Shown one piece after another: positions 16,448 to 25,971 of a DNA stretch of 64,000 nt. The position numbers and the translations under genes are program-made. How positions within the stretch are numbered: position 1 is the first letter of the stretch; every line of letters begins with the position of its first letter. Source of the DNA: an uncultured Ruminococcus sp. (lineage in GTDB: Bacteria; Bacillota; Clostridia; Oscillospirales; Ruminococcaceae); contig CADAES010000002.1 of assembly GCA_902786975.1 (NCBI GenBank), forward strand, positions 56,877 to 120,876, given 5' to 3'. Under the pieces are notes generated by a model. It was not told the DNA's origin and did no database searches. It saw nothing but the letters and a program-made list of their open reading frames with translations.

Positions 16448-18580
16448 ATGAACACATTGATAGCAGTATCAGAAAACGCCGAATTTGAGGAGCTTGCGGG
16501 CACGCCGCTCATCCTTGCCGACATCTGCGGGAAAACCGTGCTCGAACGCCTTATCGAAAGGCTGATCGCAGCAGGCATAGAAAAAGCATTCATAGCTTCA
16601 CGCAGCCCCGAGAGGATACACCAGTCGTTGGCTGACTGCAAAAACACCGATAAAATAAAGCTGTGTATTTATTCGCCTGACGAGCAGTTGACAGAAAAAG
16701 GCGAGCCTGTGCTTGTCTGTGACCCTGTCGGGTGTTTTTGCGCAGATATAGCCTCGGCACTTAAAGGACTGCCTTTGGGAGAGCTCGCTCCGACGGCTTT
16801 CAAAACAGCAGACGGAGAAAGAATCATCGCCTGTATCGTGCCAGAATGCGATGTAAAGCAAATCAACTTTACAACTTGCAAAAGCGTATTTACCGAGCTG
16901 TCGAATGCTTGTATTAAAACTGTAAAGCTCAACAGTCAAACGGAAAACATTGTCACTCCACTTGACATTTTACGCTGTCAAGGCTATTTGCTTAACAAAG
17001 AGCCTTTAAAGACGGTGAGCCTTACAGACAGCAATTATAACGGCGTCACGATTATCCCGCCGGTCCATATCGGCAGAAACGTCATCTTAGGAAACGGCGC
17101 AATTATCGAGAAAGGCACGGTAATTGCAGACAATGCCCGCATCTGCGGAGGCGCAAGGGTAAGCGGGTCATACGTCGGAAGATGTGCGGTGATAGGCAGG
17201 AACTGCGACCTGCGCAGCACATATGTCGCCGCCGATGCCGTCCTTATGAACCGTGTGAGAACGCTCGGCAACTGCACCGTCGGTCACAGATGCGCAGTTA
17301 AAGCCAATACGACGCTTTCCGAAGATACTGTTGTTAAGCCCTCTGACGTTTTGGGACTGTCAAACGTCTTTTGGAGAGGTGCAAAACCTCTTGTATTTGA
17401 CGATGACGGTATCTGCAGCCTTTTTGAAGCCTCTGATGACCCAACGTCATACTGTGAGCTTGGAAAAGCTGTCGGTACTTCGCTCCCGCTTGGCAGAAGG
17501 GTCATCGTCGGACATGGCAGCTATGACGGTATGGCTCCTTTGAGCGAAGCCCTGTGCTGTGGAGTTATAAGCACAGGAACAAACGTTCTGAATATCGGAC
17601 TGTGTACCTTTCAGCAGCTTTGCTTTGCGGCGCACGGTGACCCGTCGGTCGTAGGTATCTACATTGGCGTCGATGCCAACGGAGATGTCCGTCTGTTCCA
17701 GTCGGGCGGGCTGCCTCTCGTATCGGGGCTTGAACGCAGTATCTGCCGCAGCTTTGACACTAAAAGCTTCAGACTTTGCGCACCGAACCTTTTTGGGCGT
17801 GTTTGTATGTCAGAAAGCGTTTCGGAAGATTATTACCGAAGCCTGCGTGAGATGCTGCCGACAAGCATGAAAGGTTTGAATGTGGCGGTACGCACCTCCG
17901 ACGAGCTGACTGCAAGGCTTTGCGACAGGCTTTTCTGCCCGTCAAACGATATCTGCGGTGAAAAGGTGTATTTCAGCCTGTCCGGTGACCTTTCCTGCGT
18001 TACGGCTTACAGCGAGGCTACCGAAAACGTACAATGGGAAAGGCTTTGTATGCTCGGCTGTAAAATAATGTTTGAAAACCACAAACCCGTAAGTATCCCT
18101 TATAACTTTCCGAGTGCATTTGACGAGCTCGCCGCAAAGCAACAGGGCACTTTGGCAAGATACTGCACTGTGCGGGTGGACGGAAGCGACAACAGCGCAA
18201 GAGTGATAGCCTGCTCGCCTGATAATGCCTTTGTTCGTGACGGCCTTATGCTGATCGTTATGATATGCAGGTATCTCAACGACAATAAGCTTACACTTTC
18301 CCGGGCTTTGCAGGATATAAGACACATTTTCACGTCACAGCGCTATGAAATAACCCTTTCTGCACCCGAAAATGCGCTTGATAGCTTAGAAAACTCCGTT
18401 GCAGTCGGATCCGAGGGCTATGAAGTCTGCAATAAATTGTCAAGGGCTTTTGTAAGACCTTCAAAGGATAAAACGTCTGTAATGATATTTGCTGAAAGCG
18501 CAAATGCCGAATTTGCAAGCGAATTGTGCGGCGATATTGCACAAAAGCTTCGTAACTACGGGCGTTTCGGACATTTTTGA
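16448..18580 (+). CDS. Degenerate nucleotidyltransferase / hexapeptide / phosphohexomutase fusion
   Basis: Three-part protein of 710 residues laid out like the mannose-1-phosphate guanylyltransferase/phosphomannomutase fusions. Residues 1-185 resemble a sugar-nucleotidyltransferase fold (ICGKTVLERLIERLIAAGI) but lack the GGxGTRL nucleotide loop. Residues 200-300 are a left-handed beta helix of hexapeptide repeats (HIGRNVILGNGAIIEKGTVI). Residues 305-710 resemble a phosphohexomutase, yet the TASHNP phosphoserine loop is replaced near 403-411 by GIYIGVDAN, and the metal loop DGDxDR reads SGDLSC. Both active sites thus look lost, so a binding or regulatory role is more likely than catalysis. GGGAGGAA precedes the ATG at 16448. 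RNase J follows, but with its own promoter. Confidence 0.75.
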   Translation: MNTLIAVSENAEFEELAGTPLILADICGKTVLERLIERLIAAGIEKAFIASRSPERIHQSLADCKNTDKIKLCIYSPDEQLTEKGEPVLVCDPVGCFCADIASALKGLPLGELAPTAFKTADGERIIACIVPECDVKQINFTTCKSVFTELSNACIKTVKLNSQTENIVTPLDILRCQGYLLNKEPLKTVSLTDSNYNGVTIIPPVHIGRNVILGNGAIIEKGTVIADNARICGGARVSGSYVGRCAVIGRNCDLRSTYVAADAVLMNRVRTLGNCTVGHRCAVKANTTLSEDTVVKPSDVLGLSNVFWRGAKPLVFDDDGICSLFEASDDPTSYCELGKAVGTSLPLGRRVIVGHGSYDGMAPLSEALCCGVISTGTNVLNIGLCTFQQLCFAAHGDPSVVGIYIGVDANGDVRLFQSGGLPLVSGLERSICRSFDTKSFRLCAPNLFGRVCMSESVSEDYYRSLREMLPTSMKGLNVAVRTSDELTARLCDRLFCPSNDICGEKVYFSLSGDLSCVTAYSEATENVQWERLCMLGCKIMFENHKPVSIPYNFPSAFDELAAKQQGTLARYCTVRVDGSDNSARVIACSPDNAFVRDGLMLIVMICRYLNDNKLTLSRALQDIRHIFTSQRYEITLSAPENALDSLENSVAVGSEGYEVCNKLSRAFVRPSKDKTSVMIFAESANAEFASELCGDIAQKLRNYGRFGHF

Positions 18581-18617
18581 ACCGTGCGGCAAAATTGCGC
18601 CCGAGGTTTATTATTGC

Positions 18618-18646
18618 TTGACATTGTGGCTGGGTTGGAGTATAAT
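18618..18646 (+). promoter_or_regulatory. Consensus sigma-A promoter of the RNase J gene
   Basis: TTGACA, a 17-base spacer, TATAAT: both boxes match the consensus perfectly. It lies 37 bases after the stop of the fusion gene and gives a leader of about 190 bases before the RNase J ATG. Confidence 0.9.
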
Positions 18647-18792
18647 GTAATTTAGATATTTTGTGCGTTGCTAAAGCCGAAGCGGAACTGTCAAGTCTGA
18701 CCATTATAATCTTTAAAAGCGTTCGGATACGCTGTGACAGTGCCGTGCGGCTCCATATACAATATGTTCGTAAATCACAGAAAGGAGTTTAT

Positions 18793-18849
18793 TTGGCTTG
18801 TGTGCGGGAAAAATCGTGTCCCGCCTTCGAGCCGAAAATGATCGCATGA
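18793..18849 (+). CDS. Possible 18-codon leader peptide upstream of RNase J
   Basis: The only strong ribosome site in the RNase J leader, AAAGGAG at 18781-18787, is five bases before a TTG at 18793. That TTG opens a frame of 18 codons whose TGA (18847-18849) overlaps the ATG of RNase J. A perfect 6-base hairpin (GCGGGA at 18804, TCCCGC at 18819) lies within it. The alternative is that the same ribosome site serves the TTG at 18798, ten bases away, which is in frame with RNase J and would give it 16 more residues. Both readings fit the sequence. Confidence 0.35.
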   Translation: MACVREKSCPAFEPKMIA

Positions 18850-20711
18850 GTAATAATCCAAACGAAAAGAAAAGAACAGTTTACAGACGCAGAAGACCCG
18901 AGAACCGAAACGCCGAGCAGAACCAACAGCCCGATGAGAAGCGCAGGAGGACAGCACGCAGTGTTTCCGCTAAAGCACCATCTGTGGCTGAGCGTGCAAA
19001 ATCGTCCGTAAGGCAGGCGAATGCTCCCAGACAGCCAAGAGAGCCTTCAAGGAAAACTCCCGTGAAGATAATCCCGCTTGGCGGACTCAACGAGATAGGA
19101 AAGAACTGTACAGCTATCGAATGTGCAAACGATATGCTGATCATAGACTGTGGTATGGCTTTCCCCGATAGCGAGCTTCTGGGCGTGGATATCGTCCTTC
19201 CCGATTACAGCTATGTTGAGAAAAACATAGATAAGCTCCGCGGCGTTGTGCTTACCCACGGTCACGAGGACCATATAGGCGGTCTGCCGTATTTTCTCAA
19301 AAAGTTCAACGTGCCTGTTTACGGTACAAGGCTCACCCTCGGACTTGTCGAGGGAAAGCTTGAGGAGCACGGTATCCTTTCGGGCGCAAAGCTCAATGTC
19401 GTTACGCCGAGACAGACCGTTAAGCTTGGCTGTATGGCGGTCGAGTTTATCAGGGTCAACCACTCTATCCCCGATGCAGTCGGTATGGCTATCCATACTC
19501 CTGCGGGCGTGCTTATCCATACGGGCGACTTCAAGGTCGACTACACCCCGATAGAGGGCGGTATCATTGACCTTCAAAGATTTGCCGAGCTTGGCGGCAG
19601 GGGAGTTCTCGCTTTGATGTCAGACTCTACCAACGCCGACAGACAGGGCTTTACGATGAGTGAGCGCAAGGTCGGAGAAAGCTTTGAAAAGCTGTTCGTC
19701 CAGGCAGAAGGCAGAAGAATAATAATTGCAACATTTGCTTCAAATATCCACAGGGTACAGCAGATAATCAATAATGCTGTCTCCACAGGCAGAAAAGTCG
19801 CAGTTTCGGGCAGAAGCATGGTGAATGTCATCAGTATCGGCATAGAGCTCGGCTATCTGAAAGTCCCCGACGGAGTGCTTGTGGATATAGAAATGGTCTC
19901 CAAGTATCCGCCCGAAAAAATGGTTATCGTCACTACGGGAAGCCAGGGAGAGCCTATGTCGGCTCTTACTAGAATGGCTAATAACGAGCACAGACAGGTC
20001 TCCATTACGCCGATGGATTTCATTATCATCTCAGCTAACCCGATACCGGGCAATGAAAAGCTTGTCACGAGGGTCATAAATGAGCTTATGAAGCTTGGCG
20101 CTCACGTCGTTTACGAGAATATCTACGATGTTCACGTTTCGGGTCACGCCTGCCAGGAGGAACAAAAGCTCATACTTTCCATAACCAAACCGAAGTTCTT
20201 TATCCCCGTTCACGGCGAGTATAAGCATCTGTATAAGCATAAGGCTACCGCTATGGCGGTCGGAATCCCCGAAAGCAATATAATCCTCGGAGATAACGGC
20301 TTTGTTATTGAAACAGACGGCGTTGACATGAAAGTCACCGGTACCGTTCCTGCGGGCAGAGTGTTTGTTGACGGCCTTGGCGTCGGAGATGTCGGATCGA
20401 TAGTCCTCAGGGATAGAAAGCATCTTGCCGAAGACGGACTTATAATCGCTGTTGCTACCATAGACAGAGATACGGGCGTTATTCTTGCAGGACCCGACGT
20501 CGTTTCAAGAGGCTTCGTGTATGTAAGGGAAAGCGAGGAGCTTATAAACGAAGCTAAAAACCTGCTTACCCAGACTCTGCAGGACTGCCTTGACAGGAAC
20601 ATCAAGGACTGGAACACGATAAAAGGAAAGATGAAAGATAACCTTTCGGAGTTCATTTTTGCAAAAACAAAGAGAACGCCAATGATACTCCCGATAATAA
20701 TGGAGCTTTGA
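18846..20711 (+). CDS. rnj: Ribonuclease J
   Basis: Metallo-beta-lactamase ribonuclease with 5'-3' exonuclease and endonuclease activity, central to mRNA decay in Firmicutes. 621 residues from the ATG at 18846. Residues 1-70 are an extra, disordered, Arg-rich tail (TVYRRRRPENR, KRRRTARS) not found in Bacillus RNase J1. The catalytic core starts at KIIPLGGLNEIGKN, with the metal motif THGHEDHIGG, the beta-CASP motifs (SDSTNAD, TTGSQGEP), and HVSGHACQEE. The C-terminal dimerisation domain is present. Only one RNase J gene is in the window. The start could instead be TTG at 18798 (see the leader entry). Confidence 0.93.
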   Translation: MSNNPNEKKRTVYRRRRPENRNAEQNQQPDEKRRRTARSVSAKAPSVAERAKSSVRQANAPRQPREPSRKTPVKIIPLGGLNEIGKNCTAIECANDMLIIDCGMAFPDSELLGVDIVLPDYSYVEKNIDKLRGVVLTHGHEDHIGGLPYFLKKFNVPVYGTRLTLGLVEGKLEEHGILSGAKLNVVTPRQTVKLGCMAVEFIRVNHSIPDAVGMAIHTPAGVLIHTGDFKVDYTPIEGGIIDLQRFAELGGRGVLALMSDSTNADRQGFTMSERKVGESFEKLFVQAEGRRIIIATFASNIHRVQQIINNAVSTGRKVAVSGRSMVNVISIGIELGYLKVPDGVLVDIEMVSKYPPEKMVIVTTGSQGEPMSALTRMANNEHRQVSITPMDFIIISANPIPGNEKLVTRVINELMKLGAHVVYENIYDVHVSGHACQEEQKLILSITKPKFFIPVHGEYKHLYKHKATAMAVGIPESNIILGDNGFVIETDGVDMKVTGTVPAGRVFVDGLGVGDVGSIVLRDRKHLAEDGLIIAVATIDRDTGVILAGPDVVSRGFVYVRESEELINEAKNLLTQTLQDCLDRNIKDWNTIKGKMKDNLSEFIFAKTKRTPMILPIIMEL

Positions 20712-20747
20712 TGGTTTTTGCGAACAAAGACAAGGAGATGTTGAGAA

Positions 20748-22718
20748 GTGAAGAGATTTAACGGCTTGTCGTTGCTGATAAGGATAACTATAGCTGCCGT
20801 TGCGCTTTCAGGTCTGATATCTGCGTTTCTTCTTAAAAGATCTCCCGATTATTCGGGAAGCGGCAAGGTGCTGCTGACGATCTGCGTCGTATCGGTGCTT
20901 CTGCTGATATTTGAAGCGATCGTATTTCAGAATCAGACCAAAAAGAGCATCGCAAAGCTTGCTACGCTTATCTCAAGGACAGAAAAGAATTCTCTGATGA
21001 ATTTCCCTGCACCGGCTGTCATAATAGATGCCAAGAAAACGATACTGTGGTATAACAGACGTTTTGCCAAGGATATCCTTGCTATGGAAGAGGCCTATGG
21101 CTGGAGCATAACCGATGTCGGGAATATTGACCTTGAAAAGGTGTTCACACCTTCGGGCGATCTTGTGTGCCTGTCCAAGCGCTTCTACGAGGCCAAGGCG
21201 GTACATAACGATCAGAAAAGTGCCCTTGCACTGATCTATTTCAACGATGTATCCGATTTTATCGAGCTTAAATATGAAACCAAGCAATCGCATAAATCCA
21301 TAATCATCATAAGCGTCGATAACTACGACGATATGATGGCAAACATCAGAGAAAGCGAAAAGGCGCATATTGCCGTCGAGATAGAGAAGCTTATCGAGAA
21401 CTTTGTAGAGGGTACTACCGCCGTTACCAAAAAAACATCGGTGGACAGATTCTATATCTTTATGGAGGAAAGACACCTTGCCCCGATAATTGAGGCAAGA
21501 TTCAAGATACTTGAAGAAGCAAGAAAGATCTCTATCGGCGACAGATCCAATATCACCCTTTCGATAGGCGTCGGCAGAGGAGGAGAGAACCTTGCTGTCA
21601 GCGAAAAGCTTGCAAGACAGGCGCTCGAGCTTTGTCAGGGCAGAGGCGGCGACCAGGCAGCAGTCCATGAGGACGGAGAGTTCAAATTCTTCGGCGGCGT
21701 TTCCAATTCAAGCGATAAGAACAACAAAGTCAAGGTAAGAATGGTCGCAAAGGCTATGCTTGAAAGGATATGTGCTTTTGAAAGAGTGCTTATTATGGGC
21801 CACAGATACGCCGATCTCGATGCCGTCGGCGCAGCTACAGGTCTTTGCTGTGCAATAAAACCGCTTGTCAAGGAAGCCTATGTCGTTGTTGACCCGGTCA
21901 ATAACCTTTCGGGTACGCTCATAGACTATATGAACAATAACGATGTGACGCACTATTATATCACCCCGCAGGAGGGCCTTGAAAAGCTCGACTTCAATAC
22001 TCTGCTCATAGTTGTCGATACTCACAATCCGAAGCTCGTAGAATCCCCTGAGATCCTTCAAAGGGCGAAGGAAGTCATAGTTATTGACCACCACAGACGA
22101 ATGGTAAATGCCATAGAACCGACGATAATGACTTATCTCGAACCGGGCGCTTCGTCTGCGAGTGAGCTGGTTACAGACCTCGTAGAGTATTTTGGCGAAA
22201 AGAGCAGGCTTTCCGTTCATGCGGCCGAGGCTCTGCTTTCGGGTATCATGCTCGATACTAAGAATTTTGTGATGAAAACTGGTGCAGGCACATTTGAAGC
22301 CGCTGCTTATCTTAAACGTATAGGCGCAGACAGCATTGAGGTAAAGAAGCTTTTTGCCAATTCGATAGAGACGTATCACCAGAAATCCGCTATCATCAAT
22401 TCGGCGGAGATATATCACAAATGCGCTATTGCAGCAACTAAGGAACAGTTCTCCAATATAAGGATAGCCGCTTCGCAGGCTGCTGACGATATGCTCGGAA
22501 TATCAAGCGTTGCAGCATCGTTTGTTATGTACGAGTCAAATTCTACCGTAAATATCTCTGCAAGGAGCATGGGTGCGGTAAATGTCCAGGTCATAATGGA
22601 AGCTCTCGGCGGCGGCGGACATCATACGATGGCAGCCTGTCAGCTCAAGACGACCCTGTCAGACGCTATGAGACAGCTAAAAAATGCAATAGACGATTAT
22701 ATCAGAAATAACAGTTAG
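20748..22718 (+). CDS. gdpP: Cyclic-di-AMP phosphodiesterase GdpP
   Basis: Membrane-bound DHH phosphodiesterase that breaks c-di-AMP, controlling potassium uptake and cell-wall homeostasis. 656 residues: two membrane helices (about 8-28 and 41-60), a PAS domain (about 85-165), a degenerate GGDEF-type domain (about 180-310) in which the GGDEF signature is replaced by SVDRFYIF, then the DHH domain with [19 protein letters not shown] and DHHRR, and DHHA1 with [11 protein letters not shown]. All metal ligands of the DHH site are present. GTG start with AAGGAG ten bases before it. The order gdpP-rplI-dnaB is the same as in Bacillus. Confidence 0.95.
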   Translation: MKRFNGLSLLIRITIAAVALSGLISAFLLKRSPDYSGSGKVLLTICVVSVLLLIFEAIVFQNQTKKSIAKLATLISRTEKNSLMNFPAPAVIIDAKKTILWYNRRFAKDILAMEEAYGWSITDVGNIDLEKVFTPSGDLVCLSKRFYEAKAVHNDQKSALALIYFNDVSDFIELKYETKQSHKSIIIISVDNYDDMMANIRESEKAHIAVEIEKLIENFVEGTTAVTKKTSVDRFYIFMEERHLAPIIEARFKILEEARKISIGDRSNITLSIGVGRGGENLAVSEKLARQALELCQGRGGDQAAVHEDGEFKFFGGVSNSSDKNNKVKVRMVAKAMLERICAFERVLIMGHRYADLDAVGAATGLCCAIKPLVKEAYVVVDPVNNLSGTLIDYMNNNDVTHYYITPQEGLEKLDFNTLLIVVDTHNPKLVESPEILQRAKEVIVIDHHRRMVNAIEPTIMTYLEPGASSASELVTDLVEYFGEKSRLSVHAAEALLSGIMLDTKNFVMKTGAGTFEAAAYLKRIGADSIEVKKLFANSIETYHQKSAIINSAEIYHKCAIAATKEQFSNIRIAASQAADDMLGISSVAASFVMYESNSTVNISARSMGAVNVQVIMEALGGGGHHTMAACQLKTTLSDAMRQLKNAIDDYIRNNS

Positions 22719-22734
22719 GAAAGGCGTGTTTAAA

Positions 22735-23181
22735 ATGAAAGTCATTTTGATAAAAGATGTAAAAGGCTCCGGAAAGAAGGGCGACGTTCTTAACGTTGCC
22801 GACGGATATGCAAGGAACTACCTTATAGGAAAGGGCTTTGCAGTTGAAGCTACACAAAAGAACCTCAACGACCTTCAGGGAAAGAAATCATCGGAGCAGC
22901 ATAAAATAGATGTTGAGATCGCTGATAACAAGGCTGTCGTTGAGAAGATCAAGGATAAGGAAGTATTAATAAAGGCAAAGGCAGGACAGGGCGGAAAGCT
23001 TTTCGGCGCTGTAACGGCTTCTGCTGTCAGCGATGAGCTCAAAAAGCAGTACGGCGTTGACATCGACAAGAAAAAGATCAGCCTTGCTTCCGAAATAAAG
23101 GCTTACGGTGATTTCAGCGCTGCCGTAAAGCTTTCTCACGGCATCGGCTGCGATATAAAGATAAAAGTTGTAGAGGAATAG
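22735..23181 (+). CDS. rplI: 50S ribosomal protein L9
   Basis: Ribosomal protein that binds 23S rRNA domain V and reaches across the ribosome to limit frameshifting. 148 residues. The N-terminal domain has the family signature [20 protein letters not shown], followed by the RNA-binding loop and a long connecting helix. The C-terminal domain has the KLFGAVTA motif. The start is the ATG at 22735, not the in-frame GTG three codons earlier; AGGAAAGG precedes both. Linked to gdpP (16 bases) and dnaB (4 bases). Confidence 0.97.
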   Translation: MKVILIKDVKGSGKKGDVLNVADGYARNYLIGKGFAVEATQKNLNDLQGKKSSEQHKIDVEIADNKAVVEKIKDKEVLIKAKAGQGGKLFGAVTASAVSDELKKQYGVDIDKKKISLASEIKAYGDFSAAVKLSHGIGCDIKIKVVEE

Positions 23182-23185
23182 GATA

Positions 23186-24547
23186 ATGCCCGAACTAAAG
23201 GAAAATCTCCCTATAGATATGCTCGCCTCCGGTGCACAGTATAATCAGGAAGCGGAAAATGCAGTCATCGGCGGTATGCTGTATGACCCCAAATGCATAG
23301 ATAAAGTAGCTGAGCTGATAAAGTCGCCGGAATGCTTTTATAACCGGCTGCATCAGGATCTGTATTCGATAATAATGAGATTCTATTCTGTCGGCAAGGC
23401 TGACGATATAGTTTCTATTATCGACGAGAGCGTCAGGAACGGACTTTTCACAAGCTCGCAGATGGCACGAGAGTACCTTATGGGGCTTGTCAAGAATGTT
23501 ACGAGCGTTGCCAATATCGAGAGCCACTGCAAGATAGTGCTTGAAAAGTCGCTTGTCAGAAAGCTCGTTTCCGTTTCGGAATATGCGATCAGAACGGCAA
23601 GTGAAAACTCCGTTACTGCCGACCGTCTGCTGGACGATGTCGAGCAGAAGATTTTTGATATACGTCAGGGAAGAAGCCTTGAAGGCCTTACCCATATCCA
23701 GGAGATCGTAGTCGATACGCTCGGACATCTTCAGGATATTACAGGTGCCAATGCCGCCGAGAACCTCGGTGCAAGCTCGGGCTTTTCTGACCTTGATGCT
23801 GTGACGACCGGACTTAACAAGTCCGACCTTATTATTCTGGCTGCTAGACCTGCTATGGGTAAATCAGCCCTTGCGATCAATATGGCAGTCAACTGTTGCA
23901 AGAGCACAAACAGAGATGTAGCTATTTTCTCCCTTGAGATGGGTAAAGAACAGCTCGTTTCAAGAATACTTGCTTCGGAAGCCCGTGTGAACAGCACGAG
24001 CCTCAGAAACGGTCAGCTCAATGAGGATGACTGGATAAAGATCGCAGAAACATCGGATATAATCTCCAAAATGCCGATATACATAGACGATAGTGCGGGA
24101 GTCACCGTTCCTCAGATGAAGGCTAAGCTCAGAAGAATGAGAAATCTCGGACTTGTTGTCGTTGACTATCTTCAGCTTATGGAATCCCCGAATAAGCACA
24201 GCAGCCGTGTGAATGAGGTCTCCGAGATAACCCGACAGCTAAAGCTTATGGCAAAAGACCTTAATGTACCTGTTATCGCACTTTCACAGCTTTCCAGAAG
24301 CTCGGAAAAGCGTGAGGATAAACGGCCTATGATGTCGGACCTGAGAGAATCGGGTTCTATCGAGCAGGACGCAGATATCATTCTTTTCCTGTTCAGAGAG
24401 GCCTATCACGATAAAAATGCAAACCAGTCGTCAGCCGAATGTATAGTTGCAAAGAACCGTCACGGACGAACAGATACTGTTGAGCTCGGCTGGTGCGGAG
24501 AATATACACTTTTTACATCTATTGAAAGATTTGCAAAGTATGATTGA
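23186..24547 (+). CDS. dnaB: Replicative DNA helicase DnaB
   Basis: Hexameric 5'-3' helicase of the replication fork (called DnaC in Bacillus). 453 residues. The N-terminal helical domain begins PYDPK-like as GGMLYDPKCIDKVAELI. Walker A is AARPAMGKSALAINMA, Walker B region VVVDYLQLM, and SQLSRSSEKREDKRP and DLRESGSIEQDADI are family signatures. No intein interrupts it. It starts 4 bases after rplI and overlaps tilS by 8 bases. Its loader partners dnaD and dnaI are near 54 kb in the same window. Confidence 0.97.
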   Translation: MPELKENLPIDMLASGAQYNQEAENAVIGGMLYDPKCIDKVAELIKSPECFYNRLHQDLYSIIMRFYSVGKADDIVSIIDESVRNGLFTSSQMAREYLMGLVKNVTSVANIESHCKIVLEKSLVRKLVSVSEYAIRTASENSVTADRLLDDVEQKIFDIRQGRSLEGLTHIQEIVVDTLGHLQDITGANAAENLGASSGFSDLDAVTTGLNKSDLIILAARPAMGKSALAINMAVNCCKSTNRDVAIFSLEMGKEQLVSRILASEARVNSTSLRNGQLNEDDWIKIAETSDIISKMPIYIDDSAGVTVPQMKAKLRRMRNLGLVVVDYLQLMESPNKHSSRVNEVSEITRQLKLMAKDLNVPVIALSQLSRSSEKREDKRPMMSDLRESGSIEQDADIILFLFREAYHDKNANQSSAECIVAKNRHGRTDTVELGWCGEYTLFTSIERFAKYD

Positions 24548-25895
24548 GAGTTTTCTTGAAAAGGTATCAGCTACCATCAAAAAATTCGATATGTTCAGTA
24601 AGGGTGAACGCTTGTTGGTCTGCCTTTCGGGCGGTGCCGACAGCGTCTCACTCCTTTTGTGTTTACACAGGCTGGGGTATCAGCTTAGTGCCTGCCATGT
24701 GAATCATCAGCTGAGGGGCGAGGAGAGCGAGCGTGACCAGTGCTTCTGCGAGCAGCTGTGTGAACGCCTCGGTGTCCCGATAAGTACGTTCAGAATAGAT
24801 GTCACTTCTTACTGCAAACAGCATTCGCTGTCTGTCGAGGAAGGCGCAAGAGAACTCAGATATGAGATATTCTCAGGTATTGACTGTGACAGGATATGTA
24901 CCGCACATACACTTTCGGACTGTATTGAAACGACTGTTTTCAACCTTGCAAGAGGCACCGGACTGAAAGGATTGTGCTCGATACCGCCGAAACGTGATAA
25001 TATCGTCAGACCGCTTATAGATTGTACAAGACAGGAGATACTCGGTTTTCTCGGAGAGCTTGGACAGGACTACGTCACCGATTCGACTAATCTTGAAGAC
25101 GAGTATACAAGAAACCGCATAAGGCATAATGTCATTCCTCAGCTCGAAAGTATCAATCCTTCGCTGTTAAAGAGCTTTTCAATGACTCTTGAACATCTGA
25201 GACAGGACGAATCGTTCCTTGAAAAAACAGCCCTTACTGAGTATGAGCGCTGCCTGTGTGATGATTCTCTGATGCTTGACAGCTTCAGCCGGCTTGATGA
25301 CTGCATAAAGGACAGAGTACTTATGCTGTGGCTCAAGGATAACGGGATAGATGTCACTCACGAACGCCTCGGACTTGTCCGTATGACCATTTCTGACGGC
25401 GGGAAGCTGAATGTCGCCTGCGATAGATTCCTTGTCGTGAAAGATGCCAGAGCCTGTATTGTCACCAAGACCGAAAATACCCCCGATATTGAACCGATAA
25501 CTGTAGGCGAGGACGGCGAGTATACCTACGGCTGTAAAACTGTGACCTTTAAAACTTTAATGACAGCCGATATTGATACAAATATCGCAAATGTTCATAA
25601 TTTGTTTGCAAATTGCTGCCTTGACTGTGATAAAATAAAAGGCGGACTGGTCATTCATAAGCGAAACGAAGGCGACACGATAAGACTTGTCAACCGAGGT
25701 TTCACATCTTCTGTCAGAAAGCTTGTGAATAAAGCCTTTAAGCTTGAGCAAAGAGATAATGCAGTCATTATTTACGACAATGAGGGCGTTGTGTTCGTTG
25801 AGGGCTACGGGGCAGACGAAAGGGTAAAAATTACCCCCGATACCAGACGAATACTCAGCTTTGAGATAAAAAATATCATACAGCTATCACAATAA
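24540..25895 (+). CDS. tilS: tRNA(Ile)-lysidine synthase TilS
   Basis: Converts C34 of the CAU-anticodon tRNA(Ile) to lysidine so that it reads AUA. 451 residues. The N-terminal PP-loop motif is LSGGADSVSLLLCLHR; CHVNHQLRGEESERDQ and EEGARELRY are family signatures; the C-terminal TilS substrate-binding domain includes GFTSSVRKLVNK. Start at the ATG at 24540, which overlaps the dnaB stop; the frame extends further upstream but within dnaB. In Bacillus hprT lies between tilS and ftsH; here it is missing. Confidence 0.95.
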   Translation: MIESFLEKVSATIKKFDMFSKGERLLVCLSGGADSVSLLLCLHRLGYQLSACHVNHQLRGEESERDQCFCEQLCERLGVPISTFRIDVTSYCKQHSLSVEEGARELRYEIFSGIDCDRICTAHTLSDCIETTVFNLARGTGLKGLCSIPPKRDNIVRPLIDCTRQEILGFLGELGQDYVTDSTNLEDEYTRNRIRHNVIPQLESINPSLLKSFSMTLEHLRQDESFLEKTALTEYERCLCDDSLMLDSFSRLDDCIKDRVLMLWLKDNGIDVTHERLGLVRMTISDGGKLNVACDRFLVVKDARACIVTKTENTPDIEPITVGEDGEYTYGCKTVTFKTLMTADIDTNIANVHNLFANCCLDCDKIKGGLVIHKRNEGDTIRLVNRGFTSSVRKLVNKAFKLEQRDNAVIIYDNEGVVFVEGYGADERVKITPDTRRILSFEIKNIIQLSQ

Positions 25896-25971
25896 TAAGC
25901 TATGATACTGTTTATCAGAGTATATATGAACTAAGGAAAGTAAAACTAATCAATGAAAAGGTCGTGATAAA

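Noticed and set aside
18661-18849. 62-codon gene before RNase J
   Set aside because: Most of the frame has no ribosome site and starts just after the promoter start point. Only its last 18 codons, behind AAAGGAG, are kept as a possible leader peptide.
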